A stretch of 49,371 nucleotides of DNA. Origin: WRCA01 sp964587855 (lineage in GTDB: Bacteria; Pseudomonadota; Alphaproteobacteria; Rs-D84). Position numbers and translations under genes: made by a program. The notes under the pieces were generated by a model, which was given only the letters and a program-made list of their open reading frames with translations, had not been told where the DNA came from and made no database searches. Location: positions 1 to 49,371 of the forward strand of contig CAZPLT010000006.1 in assembly GCA_964587855.1 (NCBI GenBank). The letters run 5' to 3'. Shown here one piece after another: positions 15,123-24,187 of the stretch (position 1 is its first letter; each line of letters starts with the position of its first letter).

Positions 15123-16886
15123 ATGAAATTCACAAATGAAGAACTTATACAAATGTCAAACGCAGCGCGATGCGGTGCGGTGCATGCTATGCGTATTGCA
15201 AACAGCGGACACTTGGGCATTGCATTGGATGCGGCAGATATTTTAACAACTATTTATGCAAATCATTTAAATATTCCAGATGATAAATTTGTTCTGTCTG
15301 CTGGTCATGGCAGTGCATTGTTGTACTCGGTATTAAAATTACGTGGCTATAATTTACCACCATTGGAATCTTTTCGCACATTTGGTGGTTTGCCGGGGCA
15401 TCCAGAATATGGAATCCCAGGTGTTGCAGCAACAACTGGCCCATTGGGTCAGGGCGTTGGAAATGCCGTTGGTTTAGCATTCGCAGGAAAAATAAAAAAT
15501 CAATCCAGTTTTGTATACTGTTTATGCAGCGATGGCGATTTGATGGAGGGTGTTGCCGAAGAATCTGTGGCTGTTGCTGGGATATATAAATTAAATAATT
15601 TAATTATGTTTTGGGATGACAATGGAATCAGCATAGATGGTACGGCTTTGACAGATTTGGACATTCCAATGCGTATGCGCAGCGCTGGGTGGGAAGTATT
15701 AAAAGTTGATGGTCAAAAATTCTCGGAAATTGATGCTGCAATTGAATGGGCAAAAAAATCAGCCAAGCCTACCTTTATTCAATGCAAAACTAAAATAGGG
15801 TTGGGCTGTGAATTACAGGGCACATCTGCTGCACATGGTTTAGATTTAGACCAAGAAAAATTAGCAGCGTTGGAAAATAAACTGAAAAGTCCAATTGGTG
15901 AAAACCTGTGGGCAAAATTTCCAAGAATTTATGAAAATACAGCAACCAAAGAATGTCTTTATAAAGATGTAATTCATAATTATAGTGATGCCCAAGTCAT
16001 AAGTACTCGTGAATTATCCGGAAAATATTTGGAAAAGCTGTTACCCATAGAACCCAATTTAATCGGGGGCAGTGCGGATTTATCCGAAAGCACAAAAACA
16101 ATGGTTCCGGGCTCACAAGAAATAACCGCTACAGACTTCAATGGGAATTTTATTCATTTTGGCGTTCGCGAACATTCAATGGCCGCGATAATGAATGGTT
16201 TGGCCCTAGGGGGACTGCGCCCGTATGGTGGAACTTTCTTAGTATTCAGTGATTATATGCGTCCAGCAATGCGATTGTCCGCTTTGATGGGATTACCGGT
16301 TATTTATGTTTTAACCCATGACAGTATTGCATTGGGGGAAGATGGTCCAACCCATCAACCAATAGAACAATTGGCTTCACTACGTTTAATGCCGAATATG
16401 AATGTATTTCGCCCATGTAACGCGGCCGAGGTTGCAGCCAGCTGGGGGATTGCTTTGGCAGAAACTGCGCGTCCATCATGCATTGTTTTATCACGGCAAA
16501 AATTCAATCAAATTGAACCACCTGTAAATGCAGAGATTTCACGTGGGGCATACGTAATTCATGAAAACGAAAAAGCAAAAATTACTTTGATTGCAACCGG
16601 GTCAGAGGTTCCGCTGGCAATAGAAGTTGCAAATAAGATTAACGCAAGGGTTATCAGTATGCCATGTGTTGAAAAATTTCGCTTGCAAGACACGGAATAT
16701 AAAAATAAAATCCTTAACGGACAAGTAATTGCATTAGAAGCAGGGGCAACATCCAGTTGGTACGAATTTGCCAGCGCGGTTGTCGGTATAGATACTTTTG
16801 GGGCGTCTGGAAATGGTTCAGAAGTCTATAAATACTTCGGTTTTGATGCGGATACAATAGCACAGGAAATAATGAAGAATTTTTAA
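15123..16886 (+). CDS. tkt: Transketolase
   Basis: A 587-aa thiamine-diphosphate enzyme of the non-oxidative pentose phosphate pathway. N-terminal ThDP domain with GHLGIALDAADILTTIY, GHGSALLYSVL, GPLGQGVGNAVGLAFA and the CSDGDLMEGVAEESVAVAG...WDDNGISIDG metal/ThDP motif. Pyrimidine domain with FGVREHSMAAIMNGLALGG and LTHDSIALGEDGPTHQPIEQ. The C-terminal domain includes LIATGSEVPLAIEVA. It is clearly shorter than the usual 650-670 aa, the loss being spread through linkers rather than at a domain boundary. It could have drifted substrate range. The stop codon overlaps the next start (TAATG). Confidence 0.92.
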   Translation: MKFTNEELIQMSNAARCGAVHAMRIANSGHLGIALDAADILTTIYANHLNIPDDKFVLSAGHGSALLYSVLKLRGYNLPPLESFRTFGGLPGHPEYGIPGVAATTGPLGQGVGNAVGLAFAGKIKNQSSFVYCLCSDGDLMEGVAEESVAVAGIYKLNNLIMFWDDNGISIDGTALTDLDIPMRMRSAGWEVLKVDGQKFSEIDAAIEWAKKSAKPTFIQCKTKIGLGCELQGTSAAHGLDLDQEKLAALENKLKSPIGENLWAKFPRIYENTATKECLYKDVIHNYSDAQVISTRELSGKYLEKLLPIEPNLIGGSADLSESTKTMVPGSQEITATDFNGNFIHFGVREHSMAAIMNGLALGGLRPYGGTFLVFSDYMRPAMRLSALMGLPVIYVLTHDSIALGEDGPTHQPIEQLASLRLMPNMNVFRPCNAAEVAASWGIALAETARPSCIVLSRQKFNQIEPPVNAEISRGAYVIHENEKAKITLIATGSEVPLAIEVANKINARVISMPCVEKFRLQDTEYKNKILNGQVIALEAGATSSWYEFASAVVGIDTFGASGNGSEVYKYFGFDADTIAQEIMKNF

Positions 16887-17539
16887 TGATTCCGCAAACT
16901 TTCGTTCTTTCAGATGGTGAAGAAATTCCGCTGCTATTCGAGAGCAAGCGGGGATTACGTAATATAACCCTGCGCCCAAAAATCACACCAAAACGAGAAA
17001 TTCATATTTCATTACCGCGTTGGACACCGATTGCTCAGGCTTTAATTTTTCTGGAACAAAAGCGCAAGTGGATTGAAAAGATATTTATGCGTGCACCACA
17101 AAAAATTAAAATTCAAGATGGCGATATTATTATCGTCTTTGGTCAAGAAGTTGTTGTCAGCCAAGAAAGGTTAGGGGGCAAACCAGAATTTTTTGAACGC
17201 CGTTTGCGTGATAAAATTAAAGAAATGTTTTTGGTGCGCGCCAAGGCTATTATTCGCGAAGTTCCATCAGAATTCCGTCCAACTAAAATATCTGTTCGTG
17301 ATACATGCAGTCGTTGGGGCAGTTGCTCCAGCACGGGGACTATATCCCTTTCTTGGCGGTTAGCATTTGCCCCACCAGAGGTTATGCGTTATGTAATAAT
17401 GCATGAATTATCACATCGCAAATATATGGATCATTCACCAGCTTTCTGGGCACAAGTTTCTAAATTACATGGCGAAGGCGTTGGACGTGCAAAGTTATGG
17501 CTGAGCAAAAATGGTGCCGAACTTCATAAATATTTTTGA
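16886..17539 (+). CDS. YgjP/M48-type zinc metalloprotease-like protein
   Basis: A 217-aa protein of the YgjP (DUF45, WLM-like) family. Features are an N-terminal basic beta region (RKGRLRNITLRPK-like text, LPRWTPIAQALIFLEQKRKWIEK), RDTCSRWGSCSSTGTISLSWRLAFAPPEVMRYV, and the zinc site MHELSHRKYMDHSPAFW (HExxH read as HELSH) with a downstream Glu region. The A of its ATG is the last base of the transketolase stop, so translation is coupled. The biological substrate is uncertain; the family is annotated as metal-dependent hydrolase. Confidence 0.88.
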   Translation: MIPQTFVLSDGEEIPLLFESKRGLRNITLRPKITPKREIHISLPRWTPIAQALIFLEQKRKWIEKIFMRAPQKIKIQDGDIIIVFGQEVVVSQERLGGKPEFFERRLRDKIKEMFLVRAKAIIREVPSEFRPTKISVRDTCSRWGSCSSTGTISLSWRLAFAPPEVMRYVIMHELSHRKYMDHSPAFWAQVSKLHGEGVGRAKLWLSKNGAELHKYF

Positions 17540-17545
17540 TTTTTA

Positions 17546-17573
17546 TTGCAAACCTAACATTTTCAGGTATCAT
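17546..17573 (+). promoter_or_regulatory. obgE promoter
   Basis: TTGCAA, 16-nt spacer, TATCAT, then 7 nt to the ATG at 17581. No SD; a leaderless start is predicted. Confidence 0.6.
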
Positions 17574-17580
17574 AAAAACT

Positions 17581-18567
17581 ATGAAATTTCTAGATCGAGC
17601 AAAAATTAATTTAAAAGCAGGCGATGGCGGCAACGGCAGCGCTTCGTTTCGCCGTGAAAAATACATTGAATTTGGTGGTCCAAATGGCGGTGATGGGGGA
17701 CGTGGTGGCGATATAATTTTTCGTTCAGTGCCAAATGTAAATACTCTAATTGATTATCGTTATAAAACAAAATTTGCTGCAAGCCGTGGTGAAAATGGTC
17801 GTGGACGTATGGAGACGGGCAAATCTGGGGATACTTTGATTTTGCCAGTACCGACGGGGACCGTTATACTTTCTGAAAACGAAGAAATTGAATATGCCGA
17901 TTTAAATGCTGATGGTATGGAATATCGCGCGGTACGTGGGGGTAATGGGGGTTGGGGAAATTTACATTTTAAAAGCCCGACTAATCGCGCACCCAAGCAA
18001 GCTAACGATGGTCTGCTGGGGGAAGAACGTAATGTTATTTTACAATTAAAGCTGATTGCAGATATTGGATTGGTTGGATTTCCAAATGCGGGCAAATCAA
18101 CTTTGTTGGCGGCCGTAACAGCAGCACGTCCAAAAATCGCAAATTATCCATTTACAACGCTGAATCCTCAATTGGGTGTTATGTATGCACATAATCGTGA
18201 ATTCGTTCTTGTAGACTTGCCTGGACTCATCCAGGGTGCGCACATGGGCGTTGGTCTGGGGGATAAATTTTTGGGTCATGCAGAACGTACTAAAATGATT
18301 TTGCATATTATTGATGGCACCGAAGAAGATTGGAATGAACGCTATAAAGCAATCCGCCACGAAATGGATTCTTATGGTGGTGGATTAACTGATAAACCTG
18401 AAATAATAGTTATAAATAAAATGGACGCTGTTGAACCAGATGATTGGGCAGATAGAATGAAGAAATTCAAACGTGGTAAAAAGTCTGAAATAATTTCAAT
18501 GTCCGCCGCTGGTCGTTTGGGAATAACTGAATTGATATCCACCGTAGAAAAAAAGTTTATAAATTAA
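17581..18567 (+). CDS. obgE: Obg-family GTPase ObgE/CgtA
   Basis: A 328-aa ribosome-assembly and stress GTPase. The glycine-rich Obg fold fills residues 1-158 (GDGGNGSASFRREKYIEFGGPNGGDGGRGGDI), followed by the G domain with GFPNAGKSTLL, the switch region FTTLNPQLGVMY, VDLPGLIQGAHMGVGLGDKFLGHAERT and INKMD. No C-terminal OCT extension beyond the G domain. The start at 17581 (MKFLDRAKINL) matches the family; upstream ATG 17536 overlaps the previous gene. The start lies 7 nt after a -10 element. Confidence 0.96.
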   Translation: MKFLDRAKINLKAGDGGNGSASFRREKYIEFGGPNGGDGGRGGDIIFRSVPNVNTLIDYRYKTKFAASRGENGRGRMETGKSGDTLILPVPTGTVILSENEEIEYADLNADGMEYRAVRGGNGGWGNLHFKSPTNRAPKQANDGLLGEERNVILQLKLIADIGLVGFPNAGKSTLLAAVTAARPKIANYPFTTLNPQLGVMYAHNREFVLVDLPGLIQGAHMGVGLGDKFLGHAERTKMILHIIDGTEEDWNERYKAIRHEMDSYGGGLTDKPEIIVINKMDAVEPDDWADRMKKFKRGKKSEIISMSAAGRLGITELISTVEKKFIN

Positions 18568-18585
18568 AAATCAAAGGTTAAATTT

Positions 18586-19050
18586 ATGCCAGAAAAAAAT
18601 GATTGCTTATATGAATATTATCTTTCTTTGCCCCAACATATTATAAACAGATTTGTTTATAATGGAAAAACTATTGAAGATTTTGCTAAAAGAATTTGCC
18701 CAAATTTTAATACTGACAGCGGATTTGGTGCGGGTAAATGTATTTGCGCCGGCTGTTGGACCAAAGATGCCTTGGACTTAAAAAGCTTAATAGATCAAGA
18801 AATGGAAAAATTCAAAGCTGGATTTTGTGTATTGGGATTTATGGACAGATATGGGAATCGGATGACCGAAGATGAAAAGAATAAATTTATAAAAATTCTT
18901 AAAAATAATAAATGTCCCGCATATTCTTTAAGTTCAAAAAATCGTGGACATGATGATGCATGCGAAACAGAATATCAATTTTCTACTAAATGCTGGACGC
19001 CACAACTTGAAAAAATTAAAAAAGATGTATTAACACGCGTAAAAGGATAA
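18586..19050 (+). CDS. Cysteine-rich small protein, unknown function
   Basis: A 154-aa cytoplasmic-looking protein with eight or so cysteines, including a compact CICAGC cluster (FGAGKCICAGCWTKDALD) and later DDACETEYQFSTKCW. This spacing could bind zinc or an Fe-S cluster, but no known family is recognised. It follows obgE by 18 nt with AAAGG near the start and ends at a terminator, so it is the distal gene of the obgE unit. Confidence 0.6.
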   Translation: MPEKNDCLYEYYLSLPQHIINRFVYNGKTIEDFAKRICPNFNTDSGFGAGKCICAGCWTKDALDLKSLIDQEMEKFKAGFCVLGFMDRYGNRMTEDEKNKFIKILKNNKCPAYSLSSKNRGHDDACETEYQFSTKCWTPQLEKIKKDVLTRVKG

Positions 19051-19053
19051 AAG

Positions 19054-19077
19054 AAAACCGCAATTGCGGTTTTTTTA
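19054..19077. terminator. Bidirectional terminator
   Basis: Perfect palindrome AAAACCGCAATTGCGGTTTT plus additional T, between the convergent genes ending at 19050 and 19075. Confidence 0.88.
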
Positions 19078-20448
19078 TAAATATTTTAGAACTTCTTCGC
19101 GGTCGGAAAAATGAGTTTTCTCTTTACCAATAATTTGATAATCTTCGTGACCCTTGCCGGCAATAATTAAAATATCACCATCAGACAATCCATTTACCGC
19201 TGTGCGGATTGCATCAGCGCGATTTGCAATTTCAATTCCATTTTTGCATGCCGCAATAATTTGTTTGCGAATTTCCCCCGCATCTTCCATACGTGGATTA
19301 TCATCTGTAATATAAATAACATCAGCCTTGGCTGCAGCAATTTCACCCATCATTGGTCGCTTGCCCGTATCGCGATTTCCGCCACACCCAAATAAAATAT
19401 GCAAACGATTGCTGGTATGTTTTCGCAAAGATTCTATGATTTGTTCCAGCGATTCTGGGGTATGTGCATAATCAATAAATACTGCGCCCCCAGTTTTCGT
19501 TTTACCAACAAATTCAGCCCGACCCGCCGGTGCACGTAAGTTTTCAAAAATGCGCTCTATGGGTAAATCATCTTTGTTAATTCCCATTCCAATTACCAGA
19601 CCAATTGCCATTAATGCATTATAAATTTGAAATTCGCCTATCAATGTGGCTTTTATTTGAATGATTTTGCCAAAATAATTTAATTCTATTTCCTGGCCAT
19701 CTGGCAAAACACGCGCCGCCAATATTTTTATTTCCAAACCATTAAATCCAACTGAAATTAATCTAGCATTATTATGTTTTTTTATTTGTGATGAAAACTC
19801 ATCATCATAATTTATTACTGCGGTTTTATAATTAAAGTCAGAAAAAAGTCGCGCCTTGGCATTAAAATAATTTTCCATAGTTTTGTGATAATCCAAATGA
19901 TCGCGCGATAAATTAGAAAAACCAACCGCATCAAAATTAATATATTCCAAACGCTTTTGTTCTATTCCATGGGACGAAGCCTCTACCGCCAAATATTCAA
20001 CACCATTATTCGCCAGTTTTGACATCCATTGCCGTAATTTAATTACGAATGGGGTAGTGTTCGTTCCAGACTCAATCCATTTTTCACTGATAATTCCCAA
20101 AGTTCCAATTGATGCAGCATTTTTCCCCAACATTTTTAAAATCTGAACAATAAATGAAACTATGCTGGTTTTGCCCTTGGTCCCCGTAATGGCGCAAATA
20201 TGTTTCGGCGCATCAGGATAATATTCCGCGGCAATTTTTGCAGAATCTGCCGCAATATCATCCGACTTTATAACAACAATATCTTTGGGCACAGCAAGGG
20301 TTGAATCAGATGGTATTATAACCGCCGCTGCGCCATGTTCTTTTGCATCATTTAAATAATTCTGAGCGTTATCCGCAGGCATAGAAATAAACAGCCCGCC
20401 TGGCAGAACTTCGCGTGAATTATCGGTTGCATTTGTGTATTTTTTCAT
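19075..20448 (-). CDS. murE: UDP-MurNAc-tripeptide synthetase (meso-DAP type)
   Basis: A 457-aa ATP-dependent Mur ligase adding the third residue to the peptidoglycan stem. GTKGKTSIVSF (ATP site), the AVEASSHGIEQ block, NLSRDHLDYH, the GCGGNRDTGKRP motif and TDDNPRMED are present. DNPR is the signature for meso-diaminopimelate. Domain 1 is unusually short: only about ten residues precede TDNSREVLPGGLF. The start at 20448 has AAGGA upstream, and its promoter lies within the divergent murF gene. Not in a dcw cluster. Confidence 0.95.
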   Translation of the reverse strand: MKKYTNATDNSREVLPGGLFISMPADNAQNYLNDAKEHGAAAVIIPSDSTLAVPKDIVVIKSDDIAADSAKIAAEYYPDAPKHICAITGTKGKTSIVSFIVQILKMLGKNAASIGTLGIISEKWIESGTNTTPFVIKLRQWMSKLANNGVEYLAVEASSHGIEQKRLEYINFDAVGFSNLSRDHLDYHKTMENYFNAKARLFSDFNYKTAVINYDDEFSSQIKKHNNARLISVGFNGLEIKILAARVLPDGQEIELNYFGKIIQIKATLIGEFQIYNALMAIGLVIGMGINKDDLPIERIFENLRAPAGRAEFVGKTKTGGAVFIDYAHTPESLEQIIESLRKHTSNRLHILFGCGGNRDTGKRPMMGEIAAAKADVIYITDDNPRMEDAGEIRKQIIAACKNGIEIANRADAIRTAVNGLSDGDILIIAGKGHEDYQIIGKEKTHFSDREEVLKYL

Positions 20449-20497
20449 TAGAATATCCTTAGATGAAAAATATAGCCGAAATTTTATCAAAAATCAA
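20427..20497. promoter_or_regulatory. Interlocked divergent promoters of murE and murF
   Basis: For murF (plus): TTGCAT (20427-20432), 16-nt spacer, TAGAAT (20449-20454), 8 nt to ATG; the -35 lies inside murE. For murE (minus): TTGATT (20497-20492), 17-nt spacer, TATATT (20474-20469), both inside murF codons, leaving a 20-nt leader with AAGGA. Confidence 0.65.
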
Positions 20498-21782
20498 AAC
20501 AATTTCCACCGACAGCAGAACAGCGGGTCAGGGCGATTTATTCATCGCAATCGTTGGGGAAAAATTTGATGGGCATAACTTTGTTGCCGATGTAATTGCA
20601 CGTGGCGCTGAATTTGCGATTGTATCAAAACCAATTGATAATGTGCCGACCGATAAACAAATTATTGTGCCAGATACTAAAAAAGCATATTTGGAAATTG
20701 GCGAATATATGCGGAATAAATTATCAGAATTAAAAGTTATCGCATTAACGGGCAGTGCGGGAAAAACCACAACCAAAGAAATGCTGAAACATGTATTATC
20801 AAAATTTGCAAATGTTTATGCCACTCATGCTAATTTTAATAATGACATCGGTGTTGCAAAAACTTTGTGTGAAATCCCAAGCGATGCACAAATTGCAATT
20901 GTTGAAATCGGTATGAGTCATACTGGGGAAATCGCGAACATAGTTCCCCATGTCCGACCAGACGTTGCAATAGTTACAAATATCTACCCTATGCATTTGG
21001 AAAATTTTGCAGATATTTCTGGGATTGCAAATGCCAAGGCTGAAATTTTTGCTGGATTAAAGCAGGGCGGAACGGCAATAATAAATGCAGATACTGATTG
21101 CGCAGATGTTTTGATTTCTGCCGCACCCAGCAATACAATATTGTATGGCGAAAAAGATTTAATTAATGTTTCTGAATTGGAAAATCAAACAAATGTAGTT
21201 GCGAACATAGATAGCAAAGAAATAGAATTTACTTTGCCAATGATTGGTAATCATAATGTTTATAATGCTTTATGCGTTTTGTCTGCGGTAAATAGTCTTG
21301 GGTTTGATACAGAAATAGCAGCAGCAGCATTGGCAGAATTTAGTGCTTTGCCTGGACGCGGTAAAGTCCATCATTTATCTTTGCCCAATGGGGGCAAATG
21401 GACACTGATAGACGAAAGCTATTCTGCCCAACCAGAATCATTAAAACTGGCAATTAAAAACCTGGATAGAATGCAGGCAAAACGAAAGGTTGCGGTTATC
21501 GGCAAAATGGCTGAAATAGGCGACCAATCAGAACAAATGCATCGTGAAATTGGCCAATTGATTGCGAAAACCAATATTGATTTGGTGGTTGGCGTTTGTT
21601 CAGAAACAAAAGATATTTTAAATCAATTGCCAGAAAGCATAAAACAATATTATTTTGAAAATACAGATGGTCTGGAAAACTTTCTACTGAATGAATTATT
21701 GAATGATGGCGATGTTGTTTTGATAAAGGGTAGCCACTATGGCTCTAAATTATTTGCAGTAGTAGAAAAATTATTAAAATAA
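20463..21782 (+). CDS. murF: UDP-MurNAc-tripeptide:D-Ala-D-Ala ligase
   Basis: A 439-aa Mur ligase that adds D-Ala-D-Ala to complete the muropeptide. Domain 1 has ISTDSRTAGQGDLFIAIVGEKFDGHNF, the ATP site is ALTGSAGKTTTKEML, followed by ATHANFNNDIGVAKTL, VEIGMSHTGEI and VTNIYPMHLENF, with DESYSAQPESLKLAI and LIKGSHYGSKL in the C-terminal domain. The N-terminus is trimmed compared with E. coli MurF. Predicted to be leaderless (8 nt after the -10, no SD). Starts 14 bp from the divergent murE. Confidence 0.95.
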   Translation: MKNIAEILSKIKTISTDSRTAGQGDLFIAIVGEKFDGHNFVADVIARGAEFAIVSKPIDNVPTDKQIIVPDTKKAYLEIGEYMRNKLSELKVIALTGSAGKTTTKEMLKHVLSKFANVYATHANFNNDIGVAKTLCEIPSDAQIAIVEIGMSHTGEIANIVPHVRPDVAIVTNIYPMHLENFADISGIANAKAEIFAGLKQGGTAIINADTDCADVLISAAPSNTILYGEKDLINVSELENQTNVVANIDSKEIEFTLPMIGNHNVYNALCVLSAVNSLGFDTEIAAAALAEFSALPGRGKVHHLSLPNGGKWTLIDESYSAQPESLKLAIKNLDRMQAKRKVAVIGKMAEIGDQSEQMHREIGQLIAKTNIDLVVGVCSETKDILNQLPESIKQYYFENTDGLENFLLNELLNDGDVVLIKGSHYGSKLFAVVEKLLK

Positions 21783-21808
21783 AAAAACGCCCAAATGGGC
21801 ATTTTTTT
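21783..21808. terminator. Bidirectional terminator
   Basis: ACGCCC aaat GGGCAT flanked by A and T runs, between murF and the convergent exported-protein gene. Confidence 0.8.
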
Positions 21809-23045
21809 ATTTCGCTGTGCAACTTGCAAGTTGTTGCGCTATTAACGCCTGTTCGGTATTACTTAATGTTTGAACTGGTATTGTCCAGCATCTAGATGAA
21901 TCACGCAGAACAAAAACCTTTATTCCGTCTTTATATGCCTTTTGCATGTTGCTCATTTGGGCACTGGTGAAAAAAGCATTCTGAGTTGTTGGGGAATTAG
22001 ATAATCCAGCCTGGACAACTTGCTTGGCAGTTGCATAATCATAAACATCAGTCATAGATTGAACATCCATCCATAAATTGCCGACAGGTTCTTCTTTGGT
22101 TGAACCATCATCTTGCTTTGGGAATGCCATTCCAACCGCCAAACTGGCCGCTACTTGTAAATTAGTTGGTGTGTCCCCAGAAATAGTATGTGTTGCAGTT
22201 TCCATTTGCATATTATCACCACAAGCCAAATTCATTTTATTTATATAACCCGCCAAAACGGAATCAACCGCGCTTTGCCAACCATCGCCTTTCTTTGATA
22301 AGTCCAGTGATACCATTTTATTTGCCCAACCCCAAATATTTGCACCAATGTTTCCAGCATTTGAAAATTTGGTCACCATTTCAGCAGATCCACCCGATAC
22401 CCCAGGACCACAGAAATCAGTCAATTCGGTGGTTAAACGATTGTTTGTTTCATTCCCATAAGACAATGCGATTGAATGGCAAGATGTTGCTGCCTCTAAT
22501 TCTTGACGTCTTTGTACACATAAACTGGAATTAGATTTATTTAATTGGGTTGCCATATTCATCATGGATAAATAAGACATTAATTCTTGTTGGACATAAC
22601 TGGGACATAACCGAGCCGCAGTATTCATACCCTTGCCACCGGCATTGTAGCTGGTTGAAAAACTGGATAACAAAGCATCTGTATCTTTTTGTAAACACAG
22701 CAAAGCCGCATTATAAAGTTCGCTTTCAGTTGCATAATCACAATTATTTCCGCGTTGTCCAGGAACAACAGTTGTATCACCACAATAATTAGACAAACAT
22801 TCATAAATTTTATTACGACAAGCGGTATCTACGTCAGGTTTAGTTACCAAATAGTATGTATTCCGTTGATTTGTGCGATAAGCATCAGCCAATCCAGAAT
22901 TTCCACGATTGCTGTCATTAGTTTGAGCAGTTGTCGTGCGAGCAGTATCAACACTGGTTGTTCCAGACGATGTCATCACAGAAACAGCCCCCGCAGCGCC
23001 ACTTAATAGACATAAACCGGTAAGAATCCCAAAAACTTTTTTCAT
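21807..23045 (-). CDS. Cysteine-rich exported protein, unknown function
   Basis: A 412-aa protein with a signal peptide (KKVFGILTGLCLLSGAAGAV) and a long mature region holding about a dozen cysteines in pairs (TACRNKIYECLSNYC, NNCDYATE, LLCLQKD, ARLCPSY, SSLCVQRR, SCHSIAL, DFCGPG, LACGDN, SRCWTI, ASCTAK), suggesting several disulfides in the periplasm or outside. Low-complexity Ser/Thr/Asn stretch after the signal. No known domain recognised. SD GAGAG precedes ATG; start 23045 (MKK) is preferred, 23051 is the alternative. Divergent from prfB with overlapping promoters. Confidence 0.65.
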   Translation of the reverse strand: MKKVFGILTGLCLLSGAAGAVSVMTSSGTTSVDTARTTTAQTNDSNRGNSGLADAYRTNQRNTYYLVTKPDVDTACRNKIYECLSNYCGDTTVVPGQRGNNCDYATESELYNAALLCLQKDTDALLSSFSTSYNAGGKGMNTAARLCPSYVQQELMSYLSMMNMATQLNKSNSSLCVQRRQELEAATSCHSIALSYGNETNNRLTTELTDFCGPGVSGGSAEMVTKFSNAGNIGANIWGWANKMVSLDLSKKGDGWQSAVDSVLAGYINKMNLACGDNMQMETATHTISGDTPTNLQVAASLAVGMAFPKQDDGSTKEEPVGNLWMDVQSMTDVYDYATAKQVVQAGLSNSPTTQNAFFTSAQMSNMQKAYKDGIKVFVLRDSSRCWTIPVQTLSNTEQALIAQQLASCTAK

Positions 23046-23066
23046 ATCCATTCTCTCTTTTATCTA

Positions 23067-23111
23067 ATTTTAACAAAATTATTTGATTTTCGCAAGCATC
23101 TATTGTAACAT
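23067..23111. promoter_or_regulatory. Overlapping divergent promoters for prfB and the exported-protein gene
   Basis: Plus: TTGATT (23083-23088), 17-nt spacer, TAACAT (23106-23111), 7 nt to the prfB ATG at 23119. Minus: TTGCGA (23095-23090), 17-nt spacer, TAAAAT (23072-23067). The -35 regions lie side by side. Confidence 0.55.
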
Positions 23112-23118
23112 TTTATTT

Positions 23119-24187
23119 ATGATAAATACGAATGACCTTTTATCACAAATTAATGACGACATTAACGCCGTCAGGGGGTATCTTTGACCCTGACAGGTTA
23201 AAGACCGAAATATCTGAAATTTCCGAAACAGCAAATAATCCAAATTTATGGGACAACCCAGATAATGCACGCGAAGTTATGCAGAAAAAAGCAGGGTTGG
23301 AAAAAACTCTGAATGACTTTCTGGAATTGGAATCTGAATATGAAACTTTGGCAGAATTAAATGATTTGGAACCCGAAGATGCCGAAGTTGCAGCTGCGGC
23401 TGAAAAATTAGCGGATAAATCACATCGTGCAAAATTTATAACTTTGTTTAATGAACCAGCCGACGGGGCAGGTGCATTTTTGTTTATCCAGGCGGGGGCT
23501 GGTGGAACCGAAGCCCAAGATTGGGCGTCAATGCTGGCGCGAATGTATGCACGTTGGGCGGAAAGACATGGTTTTAAATTGGATATAATGGAAGAGCATT
23601 TGGGCGATACAGCGGGTCTGAAAAATATAACTTATCGCATCAGTGGTGATCGAGTTTACGGCTGGTTACGTAATGAAATAGGTGTGCACAGACTGGTTCG
23701 CATTTCCCCATTTGACAGCAATGCGCGCCGCCACACCAGTTTTGCCAGCGTGGATGTCTGGCCAGATATTGATGATTCAGTCGAAATAGAAATCAATGAT
23801 AAAGACTTGCGAATTGATACTTTTCGTGCCCAGGGTGCGGGTGGTCAACATGTTAATAAAACTGACAGCGCGGTTCGTATTACCCATTTACCAACAAATA
23901 CAGTTGTGCAGTGCCAGAATGAACGCAGTCAATTGCAGAATAAAGAATTCGCAATGAAAATGTTACGCTCGAAATTATACGAATTAGAAATGCAGAAAAA
24001 AGCCGCCGAAGCGGATGCAGCAAAAGCCGCGCAAAAGAAAATAGAGTGGGGCAGCCAAATCCGCAGTTACGTCCTGCAACCGTATCAGTTGGTCAAAGAT
24101 TTACGAACTGGACTGGAAAACACAAACCCCAACGCCGTTCTGGACGGTGACCTGGATGACTTTATGCTGGCAATGTTGCAAAAGTAA
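23119..24187 (+). CDS. prfB: Peptide chain release factor 2, with programmed +1 frameshift
   Basis: RF2 terminates translation at UGA and UAA. The true start is ATG 23119: 22 codons read MINTNDLLSQINDDINAVRG then Y-L, reaching the in-frame UGA at 23185-23187. The site AGG GGG TAT CTT TGA C (23173-23188) is the classical autoregulatory frameshift signal, with an SD-like AGGGGG before CTT. After skipping one base the frame continues DPDRLKTEISEI to 24187, giving about 355 aa as join(23119..23184, 23186..24187). RF2 marks are the SPF tripeptide (RISPFDSNARRH) and GGQ (GAGGQHVNKTDSAVRI). An open frame from 23132 exists but lacks the family N-terminus. The ATG is 7 nt after a -10. Confidence 0.95.
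23173..23188 (+). promoter_or_regulatory. RF2 programmed frameshift site
   Basis: AGGGGGTATCTTTGAC: internal SD-like sequence, three-base spacing to the CTT slippery codon, and UGA followed by C. Identical in layout to the known prfB recoding site. Confidence 0.95.

Noticed and set aside
15083..15220. N-terminal extension of RNase HI
   Set aside because: It would overlap transketolase; family start MIKIWTDG is at 15082.
17536..17580. obgE start at 17536
   Set aside because: Overlaps the metalloprotease stop and lies upstream of the promoter; MKFLDRAKINL at 17581 is the family start.
23132..23184. prfB start at 23132
   Set aside because: In the post-shift frame it gives no RF2-like N-terminus, whereas the frameshift site explains the true start at 23119.
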